The translations under genes were made by a program, and so were the position numbers. Positions 51,967-60,269 of a stretch of DNA of 64,000 nt are shown piece after piece. Origin of the DNA: Conexibacter stalactiti (GTDB lineage: Bacteria; Actinomycetota; Thermoleophilia; Solirubrobacterales; Solirubrobacteraceae). The stretch is from the NCBI RefSeq assembly GCF_035967765.1, contig NZ_JAYWIT010000012.1; one strand, written 5' to 3'. Positions within the stretch are counted from its first letter, which is position 1; each line of letters begins with the position of its first letter. The notes below the pieces were generated by a model. That model did no database searches. It was not told where the DNA came from and saw only the letters and a program-made list of their open reading frames with translations.

Positions 51967-52779
51967 ATGCGAATCCGCCGACTTGGCTGGGCTGGGCTGG
52001 AGCTGGAGGTCGACGGCGAGAGCGCCGTCGTCGACCTGTTCGAGGACGCGTCGGCGCTGGAGCCGTTCGTCGGCCCGCCGCACGGTCCCCTGCCCGCGCC
52101 GGCGGCGGCCGGCACCATCGCGACCGCGCTCGTCACCCACCTCCACAGCGACCACGCCGACCCCGCCGCGATCGCGGCCGCGCTGCGCCCCGAAGGCCTC
52201 CTGCTGCGCCCGGCACCGGCGCCCGCGGGCGGCCCGCTGGAGAACGGCGCGCTGGTGCTCGCCGAGCAGGGGATCGCCGAGCGCGAGATCTCGACACAGA
52301 CGGTCGAGCCGTGGGAGTCGGTCACCCGCGGTCCGTTCACCTTCATCGCCGTCCCGGCCGTCGACGGCTTCGGCGACCCGCAGGTGTCGTGGGCGATCGA
52401 GGCCGGCGGCGTGCGGATCCTGCACGCCGGCGACACGATCTTCCACGGCTCGTGGTGGCTGACGAAGCTGCGGCTCGGCACCTTCGACGCCGTCTTCCTG
52501 CCGGTCAACGGCCCGCGCGTCAGCCTCCCCCACCGTCAGCCTCCGAGCCCGTTCGCGGCGGCGATGGATCCCCAGCAGGCGGCCGTCGCCGCGGCGATCC
52601 TCGGCGCCCGCCTCGCCGTCCCGATCCACTACGACACGCTCAATGGCCCGCCGCTCTACGAGCAGGTCGACGGGCCGGCCGCGAGCTTCCTCGCCGCCGC
52701 GCGCGAGGCGGGCGTGACCGCGCGGGTGCTGGAGACCGGCGAGACGCTCGAACTGGAGGCGGCCGCGACCCCCGCGTGA
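51967..52779 (+). CDS. Metallo-beta-lactamase-fold hydrolase (UlaG-like)
   Basis: A 270-residue protein with the metal-binding motif THLHSDHAD near 58-66, GWAGLELEVDGES at the start, HAGDTIFHG near 158 and VPIHYDTLNG near 218. This is the L-ascorbate-6-phosphate lactonase/YtnP-like group of the MBL superfamily. ATG start with GAGGAG 10 nt upstream. It is divergent from the TetR gene and probably repressed by it. Substrate could be a lactone or phosphoester; not determinable. Confidence 0.87.
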   Translation: MRIRRLGWAGLELEVDGESAVVDLFEDASALEPFVGPPHGPLPAPAAAGTIATALVTHLHSDHADPAAIAAALRPEGLLLRPAPAPAGGPLENGALVLAEQGIAEREISTQTVEPWESVTRGPFTFIAVPAVDGFGDPQVSWAIEAGGVRILHAGDTIFHGSWWLTKLRLGTFDAVFLPVNGPRVSLPHRQPPSPFAAAMDPQQAAVAAAILGARLAVPIHYDTLNGPPLYEQVDGPAASFLAAAREAGVTARVLETGETLELEAAATPA

Positions 52780-52792
52780 ACGCCCGCCGCCA

Positions 52793-52835
52793 TGGACCCA
52801 AGTCCACGTTCGGCCTGATCTACCGGCGTTAGGAT
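52793..52835 (+). promoter_or_regulatory. DosR-like palindrome and promoter of the FAD oxidoreductase gene
   Basis: Palindrome TGGACCCAAGTCCA (52793-52806) directly abuts a poor -35 CGTTCG (52807-52812), followed by 17 nt and -10 TAGGAT (52830-52835). The -10 ends 7 nt before the ATG at 52842, so the message is leaderless. Geometry equals that at 33841-33883. Confidence 0.6.
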
Positions 52836-52841
52836 CGGCCG

Positions 52842-53975
52842 ATGACGACACGCGTGGTGGTTCTCGGGGCAGGGTTCGGCGGTCTGGAGTTGAGCACGAC
52901 GCTCTCCGAGGCGCTCGGCGACGGGGTCGACGTGACCGTGATCGACAAGAGCGACGCGTTTGTCTTCGGCTACTCGAAGCTCGACGTGATGTTCGGCCGC
53001 TCGACGCCGGAGTCGGTCCGGCTGCCGTACAGCGAGGTCGCCAAGCCGGGCGTGCGCGTGCTGCGCGAGACGGTCACCGCGATCGACCCGGAGGCCCGCC
53101 GCGTGACGACCGACGCCGGCGTCCACGACGCCGACGTGCTCGTCGTCGCGCTCGGTGCCGACTACGACCTCGACGCGACGCCCGGCCTCGCCGAGGGCGG
53201 CAACGAGTTCTACTCCGTCGCCGGCGCCGAGCGGCTCGCGCAGGTGATCCCGACGATCACGCAGGGCCACATCGTGATCGGCGTCTGCGGCGCACCGTTC
53301 AAGTGCCCGCCGGCGCCGAGCGAGTGCGCGCTGCTGCTGCACGACGAGCTGGTCGCGCGCGACGTGCGCGACGCCTGCCAGATCTCGTTCGTGATGCCGC
53401 TGAGCACGCCCGTGCCGCCGTCGCCGGAGACCTCCGCCGCGCTGCTCGCCGCCTTCGCCGAGCGCGACATCGCCTTCATCGGCGGGCGCCGCATCGCCTC
53501 CGTCGACCCCGCGCGCAGCGTCGCCGTGCTCGACGACGACAGCGAGCTGGCGTTCGACCACCTCTTCGGCGTCCCCAAGCACCGCGCGGCGGAGGTCGTG
53601 ATCGCCAGCGGCATGACGGAGAACGGCTACATCCCGGTCGACTCCGCGACGCTTCAGACGAGATACCCCGACGTGTACGCCGTCGGCGACGTCGCGACCG
53701 CCGGGGTGCCGAAGGCCGGCGTCTTCGCCGAGGGCGCGGCGCGCATCGTCGCGCAGACGATCATCGCGAGACTCGGCGCGGGCGAGGCGCCCGGCCGCCA
53801 TCTCGGCCAGGGCACCTGCTACATCGAGTTCGGCGGCGGCCGCATCGGCAGCGTCGACATCGACTTCCTCTCCGGACCCGAGAGAACCGGCACCTTCAAC
53901 ACGCCGTCGGTCGCGCAGATGGAGCGCAAGCGGGAGTTCGGCAGCAGCCGCCGCGCGCGCTGGTTCGGCCTCTGA
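52842..53975 (+). CDS. NAD(P)/FAD-dependent oxidoreductase (sulfide:quinone reductase-like)
   Basis: A 377-residue two-dinucleotide-binding flavoprotein: VVVLGAGFGGLEL at 5-17 for FAD, ALGADYD mid-domain, GVCGAPFKCPPAPSECALLL near 155 with cysteines as in sulfide:quinone reductases and type-II NADH dehydrogenases, and DVYAVGDVATAG near 280. It probably transfers electrons to quinone at the membrane. The leaderless start and DosR-like site suggest induction under low oxygen or stress, an inference. No C-terminal membrane helix is seen. Confidence 0.87.
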   Translation: MTTRVVVLGAGFGGLELSTTLSEALGDGVDVTVIDKSDAFVFGYSKLDVMFGRSTPESVRLPYSEVAKPGVRVLRETVTAIDPEARRVTTDAGVHDADVLVVALGADYDLDATPGLAEGGNEFYSVAGAERLAQVIPTITQGHIVIGVCGAPFKCPPAPSECALLLHDELVARDVRDACQISFVMPLSTPVPPSPETSAALLAAFAERDIAFIGGRRIASVDPARSVAVLDDDSELAFDHLFGVPKHRAAEVVIASGMTENGYIPVDSATLQTRYPDVYAVGDVATAGVPKAGVFAEGAARIVAQTIIARLGAGEAPGRHLGQGTCYIEFGGGRIGSVDIDFLSGPERTGTFNTPSVAQMERKREFGSSRRARWFGL

Positions 53976-54012
53976 GCACCTGACGCGCCCGGCGACAGGG
54001 GACGAGGCCGCC

Positions 54013-54570
54013 CTACTCCTCTTCCCCTTCGACGATCATCGAGATCCCGATCGCGGCGGCGAGCTGGCCGGCGAAGCCGACGATGTCCGGCCACGGCATC
54101 GCGACGCCGCGCAGCCGCTCGACCGAGGTCACGCGGTCGAGCGTGCAGCCGCGGATCTCCGAGCGGGCGAATCTCGCGAAGGCGAAGTCGGCGCCGCTGA
54201 GGTCGCACTCCTCGAAGACGACCGACGACAGCTGCGCCTCGGTCAGCTCCAGGTCCTGCAGCAGGCAGCGGCGGAAGACGACGCGCTCCAGCCGGCTGTA
54301 GCGGAATGACGCGAGGTCGACGCGGCAGTCCTCGACGAGCACGTCGCGCAGCGTCGACTCGGCGAACTGGATGCCGGTCATGCGGCAGCCGCGCAGCACG
54401 ACCCGCTCGAGCATCGTTCTGTAGCCGCGCAGGTTGGCGAGGTTGACCCGCTCCAGCACCGCGTCGGCGAGCCCTTCCTTCAGCGCCTCGTCGTCAAGCC
54501 CCTCCGGATCGATCTCCATCAACGGCGCGCGCGGTCTGCGCGGCGGGGCGGGCACATGGGCTCTTGGCAT
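54013..54570 (-). CDS. Pentapeptide repeat protein
   Basis: A 185-residue protein with pentapeptide-like repeats from 40 to 150: ERVNLANLRGYR, RGCRMTGIQFAESTL, EDCRVDLASFRYSRL, EECDLSGADFAFARF. Such repeats fold into a right-handed quadrilateral helix. The proline/arginine-rich N-terminus and an acidic EGEEE tail flank it. ATG 54570 lacks a clear ribosome site; an upstream start cannot be excluded. It is convergent with the FAD oxidoreductase gene. Function unknown. Confidence 0.82.
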   Translation of the reverse strand: MPRAHVPAPPRRPRAPLMEIDPEGLDDEALKEGLADAVLERVNLANLRGYRTMLERVVLRGCRMTGIQFAESTLRDVLVEDCRVDLASFRYSRLERVVFRRCLLQDLELTEAQLSSVVFEECDLSGADFAFARFARSEIRGCTLDRVTSVERLRGVAMPWPDIVGFAGQLAAAIGISMIVEGEEE

Positions 54571-54691
54571 CTGACGGACTTTCCTCGTGCTGATCGACGA
54601 CGTGCGCGCCACGATATTGCTCGCTCGGCGCACGCGGCGTAGTCTCGGCGCCGCCGATGAGTTTTCGCCCGCGGTGGCGTCCAAGTCTTCG

Positions 54692-55627
54692 ATGACCGAG
54701 CTGACCAACCTCGACCAGCCCCTGTTCGATGGCGCCGAGGCGACCAAGGGCGACCTCGTCGACTATCTCGACGCGGTCGCCGAGCAGCTGCTGGGCGAGC
54801 TGCGCGACCGGCCGCTGTCGGTGATGCGGGCGCTGCGCGGCCGCCGGCCGTTCATGCAGAAGAACGTCCCCAGATACGCGCCGCCGTGGATCAAGACCGT
54901 CTCGATCTGGGCGGAGGCGTCGAGACGCGACGTGCACTACGCGCTCTGCGACGACCGCGAGACGTTGCGCTGGTTCGCCAACCAGCGCGCGATCGAGTAC
55001 CACCCGACGCTCGTGCGGATCGAGCCCGACGGCCCGCGCCAGACGCACCTCGTGCTCGACCTCGACCCGCCCGCGGGCGCTCCCTTCGCCGTCGTGGCAC
55101 GCACCGCGCAGCTGGTCCGCCAGGCGCTCACCGACGCCGGCCTCGAAGGCGCGCTGAAGACGAGCGGCGCCAAGGGCGTGCACGTCTTCGTGCCGCTCGC
55201 CGCGCCGACCAGCGGCGAGGCGATCGCCGCCGCCACGCGCGCGCTCGCCGCCCGTGCCGAGCGGCTCGACCCGGCGGTCGCGACGACCGCCTACGTCGTC
55301 GAGGAACGCGAGGGGAAGGTCTTCGTCGACGCGACCCGCGCCGGGGGCGCGACCGTCGTCGCCGCCTACAGCCCGCGGATCCGGCCGGGCGCGACCGTCT
55401 CCTTCCCGCTCGCCTGGGACGAGCTCGACCGCGTCGATCCGACCGCCTTCACGATCCACACGGTTCCGGCGCTGCTCGGCGACGGCAACCCGTGGGCGGA
55501 GACGATGCCGGCCGCGCAGGCGCTGCCAGACGCGCTCGTCGAGGAAGGGCGCGCGATCCCCGTCGCCCGCGTCGCGGCGATGCACGAGGGCAAGCGCCGC
55601 GCGCGAGCGAAGCGGGAGGCGGGTTAG
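54692..55627 (+). CDS. LigD-type primase-polymerase domain protein, stand-alone
   Basis: A 311-residue AEP-superfamily polymerase as found in the LigD repair ligase. RPFMQKNVPRYAPPWIKT near the start, ANQRAIEYHPTLVRI near 110, catalytic LVLDLDPP near 135, and LKTSGAKGVHVFVPL near 165 are conserved. LigD proteins normally fuse this to ligase and nuclease domains; here it is alone. It would extend ends in non-homologous end joining with Ku. ATG 54692 is used. Its stop overlaps that of the secreted small protein on the other strand. Confidence 0.88.
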   Translation: MTELTNLDQPLFDGAEATKGDLVDYLDAVAEQLLGELRDRPLSVMRALRGRRPFMQKNVPRYAPPWIKTVSIWAEASRRDVHYALCDDRETLRWFANQRAIEYHPTLVRIEPDGPRQTHLVLDLDPPAGAPFAVVARTAQLVRQALTDAGLEGALKTSGAKGVHVFVPLAAPTSGEAIAAATRALAARAERLDPAVATTAYVVEEREGKVFVDATRAGGATVVAAYSPRIRPGATVSFPLAWDELDRVDPTAFTIHTVPALLGDGNPWAETMPAAQALPDALVEEGRAIPVARVAAMHEGKRRARAKREAG

Positions 55628-56007
55628 ACCACCTGCGTGTAGCGGTGCGAGACCGTCGCTCTGTCCTTCCTGCACGTCACGAGCGCGGTGAACTGCGGCG
55701 TGCTGCCGGTGCGCTGTTCCATGCAGGCGAAGCCTCTCACGCGTCTCACGCAGCGGCCGCTGGCGCCGTTCTTCAGCCGGCAGGCGTGGAACGCCTTCAC
55801 GACCGCGATCCCGGTCGCGCATCTGGTGCCCTTCACCTTCACCGCGGAGACGGAGGTCGGCCCGAGTCTGTCGGCGACGGCTGAGACGTCGCAGGTGGTC
55901 GATCTGGCCGTCGCGGCGGCGGCCGGAGCGGCGAGGCCGGCGGAGAGCGCGGTCGCCGCGATCAGCGCGAGCACGCCCGCGAACGGGCGAAGGCGGGGAG
56001 TCGTCAT
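55624..56007 (-). CDS. Small secreted cysteine-rich protein
   Basis: A 127-residue exported protein. Signal peptide to about residue 33 (LAAPAAAATA). The mature part has six cysteines (DVSA, RCATG, ACRLK, RCVRR, ACMEQ, TCRKD contexts), probably three disulfides. No family recognised, though similar small secreted proteins occur in actinobacteria. ATG at 56007. AGA arginines are frequent. Stop overlaps the LigD-type gene by 4 nt. Confidence 0.72.
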   Translation of the reverse strand: MTTPRLRPFAGVLALIAATALSAGLAAPAAAATARSTTCDVSAVADRLGPTSVSAVKVKGTRCATGIAVVKAFHACRLKNGASGRCVRRVRGFACMEQRTGSTPQFTALVTCRKDRATVSHRYTQVV

Positions 56008-56091
56008 GCCGCGGATCCTACGTCCCGGTGCGGCGACGAACCGCCGATCGAAGTGATGCGGCGGCCGCGCGCGTTCGGCTTCGGCTCGGTC

Positions 56092-56122
56092 GCGGCGGCC
56101 GCGCGCGGGGCGCGGCCGCCGC
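56092..56122 (-). terminator. Hairpin after the large LTD/collagen gene
   Basis: Perfect 12-bp stem GCGGCGGCCGCG with its complement and a 7-nt loop CGCGGGG, 11 nt after the stop at 56133. Confidence 0.7.
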
Positions 56123-56132
56123 AGTCAGCGTC

Positions 56133-59100
56133 CTACCGCAGCCGCACCGGCAGCGCCAGGCCCGCGACGCGCAGCGTGTAGCGCGTGCCGCGCTGGAGGC
56201 GCTTGGTGGGGCGCAGCGCTCCGACGCGACCGCTCGCGTAGGTGCGGCCATTGCGCACGAGCCGCGCCTGCGCCGCTCTGCCGGCGCCTCTCGCGCTTCT
56301 GCCGCTTCTCACGTACGTGACCGAGCACGAGACCTTCTGCCGGCCTCTGGTCGACGTGATGCGGCAGGTGACGACCGCGTCGCGGCCGGCCGCGCCTCTG
56401 TCGCCCTTCGGCCCGGCGGGGCCGCGGTCGCCCGCGTCGCCCTTCGCGCCGGCGTCGCCCTTCGCGCCGGCGTCGCCCTTCGCGCCCGCATCGCCCTTCG
56501 AGCCCGCATCGCCCTTCGGGCCGACGGCGCCGTCAGCGCCGCCGGGTCCCGTCGGACCGGTCGGACCCGCGGGGCCGATCGGGCCGGCCGGCCCCTGCGC
56601 CCCGTCGTCGCCTCTCGGCAGGCCGCCGCTTCTGCCGGTCAGCGCGACGCTGCTCGCGCCCGCCTCGGTGTCGTCGGTCAGCACGAGCGTCGCGTTCGAC
56701 GTCACGTTCGCGCGGCCGGGCGCGAAGCGCACCAGCACCTCGCAGCTCGCGCCGGGCTCCACCACGTCGTCGGTGCAGCTCTCGTCGGCGAGCAGGAAGT
56801 CGCCCTTCGAGAGCCCGTCGGCGTCTCTGATCCGCACGCGCGAGACGTTCAGCGGCGCGTCGCCGCTGTTGGTCACCGTCACCGTCTGCGCGCTGCCGAT
56901 CGTGCCCTGCGCCTGCTCGGCGAAGGCCGGCACGTCGAAGGTCACGACCGGCGCCGGCGCCGCCTCGACCAGACCGGGCGAGCCGGTCTCGCCGCCGGCC
57001 AGGAAGGCGCCGTTGACGCCGGCTGCGCTGAGCGTCGAGATCGCCGGCAGCGGCACCGTCGTGCTGCCGATCCCGGCGGCATTGTCGAACGTGAAGCCGC
57101 TCGTCGAGGCGCCGAAGCTGACGCCGGTGACGCGATCGCCGGCGGCGTCGAAGACGACGACCGCGTCGCCGCCGTTGCCGAGGCCGATGCCGCCGCCCGT
57201 GTACGTCCCGATCGTGAAGCCGCTCGGCACGTCGGCGCCGAACCAGGCCGCCTTGAATCTGTCAGCCGTGGTCGCGTCGCCCTCGATGAAGACGGCTGAC
57301 TGACCCGGCGCGAGGCTGCTGACGCCGGTCAGCGCGACAGATGCCGGGAAGTCGTTGGAGCTGTCGTCGATCTTCCAGCCGGTCAGGTCGACGGTCGTCT
57401 CGCCGGTGTTCGTCAGCTCGATCCAGTCCGCTCTGTACGTCGCGTTGCTGCTGCTCCACGGCGTCACCTCGGAGACGATCACCGACGGCGGCGGCGTCGC
57501 GATCCGCCCCGGCGAGCCGACCTGGCCCTCGGCGAGGAAGGCGCCGTTGACCCCGACGACGCTCAGCGTTGAGATCGCCGGCAGCGGCAGCGTCGTGCTG
57601 CCCGCGCCGGCCGCGTTGTCGAACGTGAAGCCGCTCGTCGAGGCGCCGAACCTGACGCCGGTCAGGCGCTCGCCGAGCGCGTCGAAGACGTTGACGGCGT
57701 CGCCGCTGGTGCTGAGGCCGATGCCGGCGCCGGAGTAGAAGCCGACCGCGAGGTCGCTCGGCGCGCCGGGGCCGAACCACGACAGCTTGAATCTGCTGAC
57801 CGTCGTCGCGTCGCCTTCGAGGAAGACGGCCGACTGGCCCGGCGCGAGGCTGCTGACGCCGTTCAGCGCGACGGCGGAGCCGAAGGCGTTCGAGCTGTCG
57901 TCGATCTTCCAGCCGGTCAGGTCGACCGTCGTCTCGCCGGTGTTCGTCAGCTCGATCCAGTCGGCGCCGTAGGAGGCGTCGCCGCTGGCCCACGGCGTCA
58001 CCTCGGAGACGATCACCGAGGCGGTCACCGGCGTCTCGTCGACGACGTCGGTGAGCGTGAGCGTGTACGGGTCGCTGGTCGCGTCCGGGGTCGCGCCGAC
58101 GTTGGGATCGTCGACCACGACGCTGACCGTGTAGCTGCTCTTCGTCTCGAAGTCGAGCGTCGTGCCGGCCTTGACGTAGAGGCCGTTGCCGTCGACCTCG
58201 AACGCGGCCGCGTCGGGGCCCGTCACCGTCAGATGGTTGTTGCCCAGGCCGTCATCGGCGACGTCGACCGCGGCGACCTTGTAGCGCGTGGCGGTGCTGG
58301 TGTTCTCGGCGAGCGTCGTGACCGGGTTGGCGAGCGTCACCGCCGTCGGCGCCGCGTTGGGGACCGCCGAGGGCGCGAAGACCCACAGCTGCGGATGGGC
58401 GTTGTCGCCGCCGCCCTGCTCGTTGACGGTGTAGACCTTGCCGTCCTCGTCCATCGTGACGCCCTCGTGCGTCTGGTCGGGGATCGACAGCGGGTTGCCG
58501 GCGTCGGCGACGAGCGTCAGCCAGCTGGAGACGGTGCCGCTGCGGTCGACGTTGACGACTCTGCCCGACTCCTGGCTGATCATCAGCAGGTGGCTGGCGT
58601 CAGGACCGGTCAGCCCTCTCACGTTCGCGAGCGAGTAGACGTCGGAGAGGTCCGACAGACCGGGCAGCGCCGGGTCGAACAGGTCGGTCGAGCTCTCGGT
58701 CGTCGGCGAGCCGTTCGTGGCGGTGCCGGCGGGGAAGTCGATCCCCGTCTGGAAGATGCCGCGCGGGCTCTTCTCCTTGACGACGAGGAAGCCGCCGCTC
58801 TGCGGGTCGTTGGAGATGCCCTCGATCCCGATGTTGTCGATCGTCGTGCCGAGCTTCACCGTCTCGACGGCGGCGCGCGTGAGCGTCGTGTTCGGCACGT
58901 ACGTGAAGCGGTTGACCTGGCGGTAGCGCTCCTCCGACAGCACGAATCTGCCGCCGCCGACGTACGCGATCCCCTCGGTGTCGTAGAACTCCGTCCCCTG
59001 CGCGCTGCCGCCCGCGGGGAGCGTCATCGAGTCGATCAGCTGGCCGGTCTTGCTGACCTGCACGACCGACGTGCCGCCGTCGCCGACGACGAACAGCGTG

Positions 59101-59354
59101 TCGGTGTCCCAGTTGTAGGTGACCCCCGATGCCTCCTGCGCGAGGATGCTGCCGGCCGGCGCCGGGCTGCGCGTCGGCTCCGGCAGGTCGAAGCGGCCGA
59201 CGCGCACGTAGGTGGACAGGTCGACGCCGGTCAGCGGCGCCGCGGACGCGGCGGTGGCGGCGTACCCGCTGACGACGGTCGCGGCGGTGGCGACTCCCAG
59301 CACGAGGGTGCGGGCTGTGCGCCGGCGGGCGCGGCTCGAGGCTGCGGCGAGCAT
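56133..59354 (-). CDS. Large exported protein: SdiA-type propeller, two lamin-tail domains, collagen-like region
   Basis: A 1,073-residue exported protein (ATG 59354, AGGAG upstream, signal peptide to about 39). Residues 45-330 form an SdiA-regulated/esterase-like propeller (ASGVTYNWDTDTLFVVGDGG, GIEGISNDPQSGG). Residues 340-440 are cadherin-like. Two lamin-tail domains (about 446-600 and 623-785) share long identical runs such as ADWIELTNTGETTVDLTGWK. A HYDIN-type domain is near 800-905. A G-x-y collagen-like stretch lies near 915-986, then a C-terminal beta domain. Probably a cell-surface matrix or nucleic-acid-related protein; function inferred only. Confidence 0.85.
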   Translation of the reverse strand: MLAAASSRARRRTARTLVLGVATAATVVSGYAATAASAAPLTGVDLSTYVRVGRFDLPEPTRSPAPAGSILAQEASGVTYNWDTDTLFVVGDGGTSVVQVSKTGQLIDSMTLPAGGSAQGTEFYDTEGIAYVGGGRFVLSEERYRQVNRFTYVPNTTLTRAAVETVKLGTTIDNIGIEGISNDPQSGGFLVVKEKSPRGIFQTGIDFPAGTATNGSPTTESSTDLFDPALPGLSDLSDVYSLANVRGLTGPDASHLLMISQESGRVVNVDRSGTVSSWLTLVADAGNPLSIPDQTHEGVTMDEDGKVYTVNEQGGGDNAHPQLWVFAPSAVPNAAPTAVTLANPVTTLAENTSTATRYKVAAVDVADDGLGNNHLTVTGPDAAAFEVDGNGLYVKAGTTLDFETKSSYTVSVVVDDPNVGATPDATSDPYTLTLTDVVDETPVTASVIVSEVTPWASGDASYGADWIELTNTGETTVDLTGWKIDDSSNAFGSAVALNGVSSLAPGQSAVFLEGDATTVSRFKLSWFGPGAPSDLAVGFYSGAGIGLSTSGDAVNVFDALGERLTGVRFGASTSGFTFDNAAGAGSTTLPLPAISTLSVVGVNGAFLAEGQVGSPGRIATPPPSVIVSEVTPWSSSNATYRADWIELTNTGETTVDLTGWKIDDSSNDFPASVALTGVSSLAPGQSAVFIEGDATTADRFKAAWFGADVPSGFTIGTYTGGGIGLGNGGDAVVVFDAAGDRVTGVSFGASTSGFTFDNAAGIGSTTVPLPAISTLSAAGVNGAFLAGGETGSPGLVEAAPAPVVTFDVPAFAEQAQGTIGSAQTVTVTNSGDAPLNVSRVRIRDADGLSKGDFLLADESCTDDVVEPGASCEVLVRFAPGRANVTSNATLVLTDDTEAGASSVALTGRSGGLPRGDDGAQGPAGPIGPAGPTGPTGPGGADGAVGPKGDAGSKGDAGAKGDAGAKGDAGAKGDAGDRGPAGPKGDRGAAGRDAVVTCRITSTRGRQKVSCSVTYVRSGRSARGAGRAAQARLVRNGRTYASGRVGALRPTKRLQRGTRYTLRVAGLALPVRLR
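56437..56520 (-). repeat. 18-bp tandem repeat encoding collagen-like GDAGAK
   Basis: Near-identical 18-nt units code for GDAGAK and GDAGSK in the collagen-like region. The reading is always Gly-x-y. Confidence 0.88.
56990..58015 (-). repeat. Two direct repeats of about 530 bp encoding lamin-tail domains
   Basis: Unit 1 (about 57490-58015) and unit 2 (about 56990-57485) share long identical stretches, for example those coding for TGETTVDLTGWKIDDSSN and for the GASTSGFTFDNAAG segment. A tandem domain duplication with recent homogenisation is likely. Confidence 0.85.
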
Positions 59355-59719
59355 CGTTCTCCTGTTCGACGACGCCGGGCTCGATGGGTGCCGGCGGCCG
59401 GCAGGACGCTATGCAGCCGCCTCGCCGATGTTGTGAACGAGATGCGACGAAGTTGCGAACAAAATGCAACCGCGGCGTGGCCGCCGGTTCACGAGCGGGC
59501 GCGCGGGGAGCGCCGCTTCAGCGCCGCGACGGCGCGACGGAGCGAGCGGCCGCGAGGCTGGCCGCCCCCTCCTCGATGCAGCGCTCGGCCTCGCGCAGGC
59601 CGTCTCCGACCGGCCGCGAGCGCGCGGCCGTGCGCGGCGACGGCGACGGCGACGGCGACGGCAGCGCGGGCAGCGGCGAGGACCGCGACGGCGGTGGCAC
59701 GGTCGTCGCCGCCGCGATC
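59355..59719. other. Intergenic region with hexanucleotide repeat and possible coding tail
   Basis: 365 nt between the large LTD gene and the small 59720-60049 gene. It holds four GGCGAC units at 59636-59659. On the minus strand a frame from about 59720 to 59518 has coding-like third-position GC and reads SPLPALPSPSPSPSP then LREAERCIEEGAASLAAAR. It may be a shifted tail of the neighbouring gene. Confidence 0.45.
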
Positions 59720-60049
59720 TCAGCCGGCGCGACGAGGACGGTCGCGTCCAAGGTCAGCAGGCGAATACCCAGCAAACGCGCGATCACCGACGCCTTCAGC
59801 GCCACGCCCTCCGAGAGTCGTCTCGTGCTCCCGGGGATCGAAAGCACCGCCAGCGTCGTCGGCGTAGTCGGCGACTGGGGCGGGTCGATCCTCCTCCGCG
59901 TCAGCTCCGACCTCACCACGCGCGCTGAGCTCGTCGAGCCGTCTCGAGACCTTCTGCGCCACCTTGACGATTTCCGCATAGCGTTCACGTCCCGCCTTGG
60001 TCCCCATGACGTAGCCGGCTCCGAACACCACCACCGTTGAGAGTTTCAT
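59720..60049 (-). CDS. Small YtxH-like protein
   Basis: A 109-residue protein with a short hydrophobic start VVVFGAGYVMGTKAGRERYA, a glycine-containing membrane-anchor pattern like YtxH or gas-vesicle-associated proteins, then a helical AEIVKVAQKVSRRLDEL. The last 25 residues have poor third-position GC. A frame shift into the downstream reading frame is possible. Its ATG overlaps the stop of the upstream gene (TGATG). Function unknown; likely a membrane-associated accessory protein of the coiled-coil operon. Confidence 0.6.
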   Translation of the reverse strand: MKLSTVVVFGAGYVMGTKAGRERYAEIVKVAQKVSRRLDELSARGEVGADAEEDRPAPVADYADDAGGAFDPREHETTLGGRGAEGVGDRAFAGYSPADLGRDRPRRAG

Positions 60050-60258
60050 CACGTCTGGCCTCTCGGCCGATGCCGCAGTGTCGAGACGAGCGCGCTGCCG
60101 AGCGTCAGGCCGACGAGACCGCCGACGGCCGCGGCGCCGGACTTGACCGCCTTCGGTGGATCGGCGACGCCCGACTTGACGCCCTTCGGCAGGCTCAGCG
60201 GGTCGACGACCGGTCTCACCATCTTTTCCCAGCGGCTCTTTCTGTGCAGGATCGACAT
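60049..60258 (-). CDS. Small conserved-looking hypothetical protein
   Basis: A 69-residue protein: basic N-terminus SILHRKSRWEKM, then a glycine/alanine-rich hydrophobic helix AVGGLVGLTLGSALVSTLRH near the end, probably membrane-embedded. ATG 60258 follows GAGGAGG. It is the middle gene of a three-gene operon with the coiled-coil protein and the YtxH-like protein. No family recognised. Confidence 0.65.
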   Translation of the reverse strand: MSILHRKSRWEKMVRPVVDPLSLPKGVKSGVADPPKAVKSGAAAVGGLVGLTLGSALVSTLRHRPRGQT

Positions 60259-60269
60259 TGCGCCTCCTC

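Noticed and set aside
59636..59659. GGCGAC hexamer repeat as a regulatory element
   Set aside because: Simple GC-rich low complexity, in frame with a possible Ser-Pro tail; no symmetry or promoter context.
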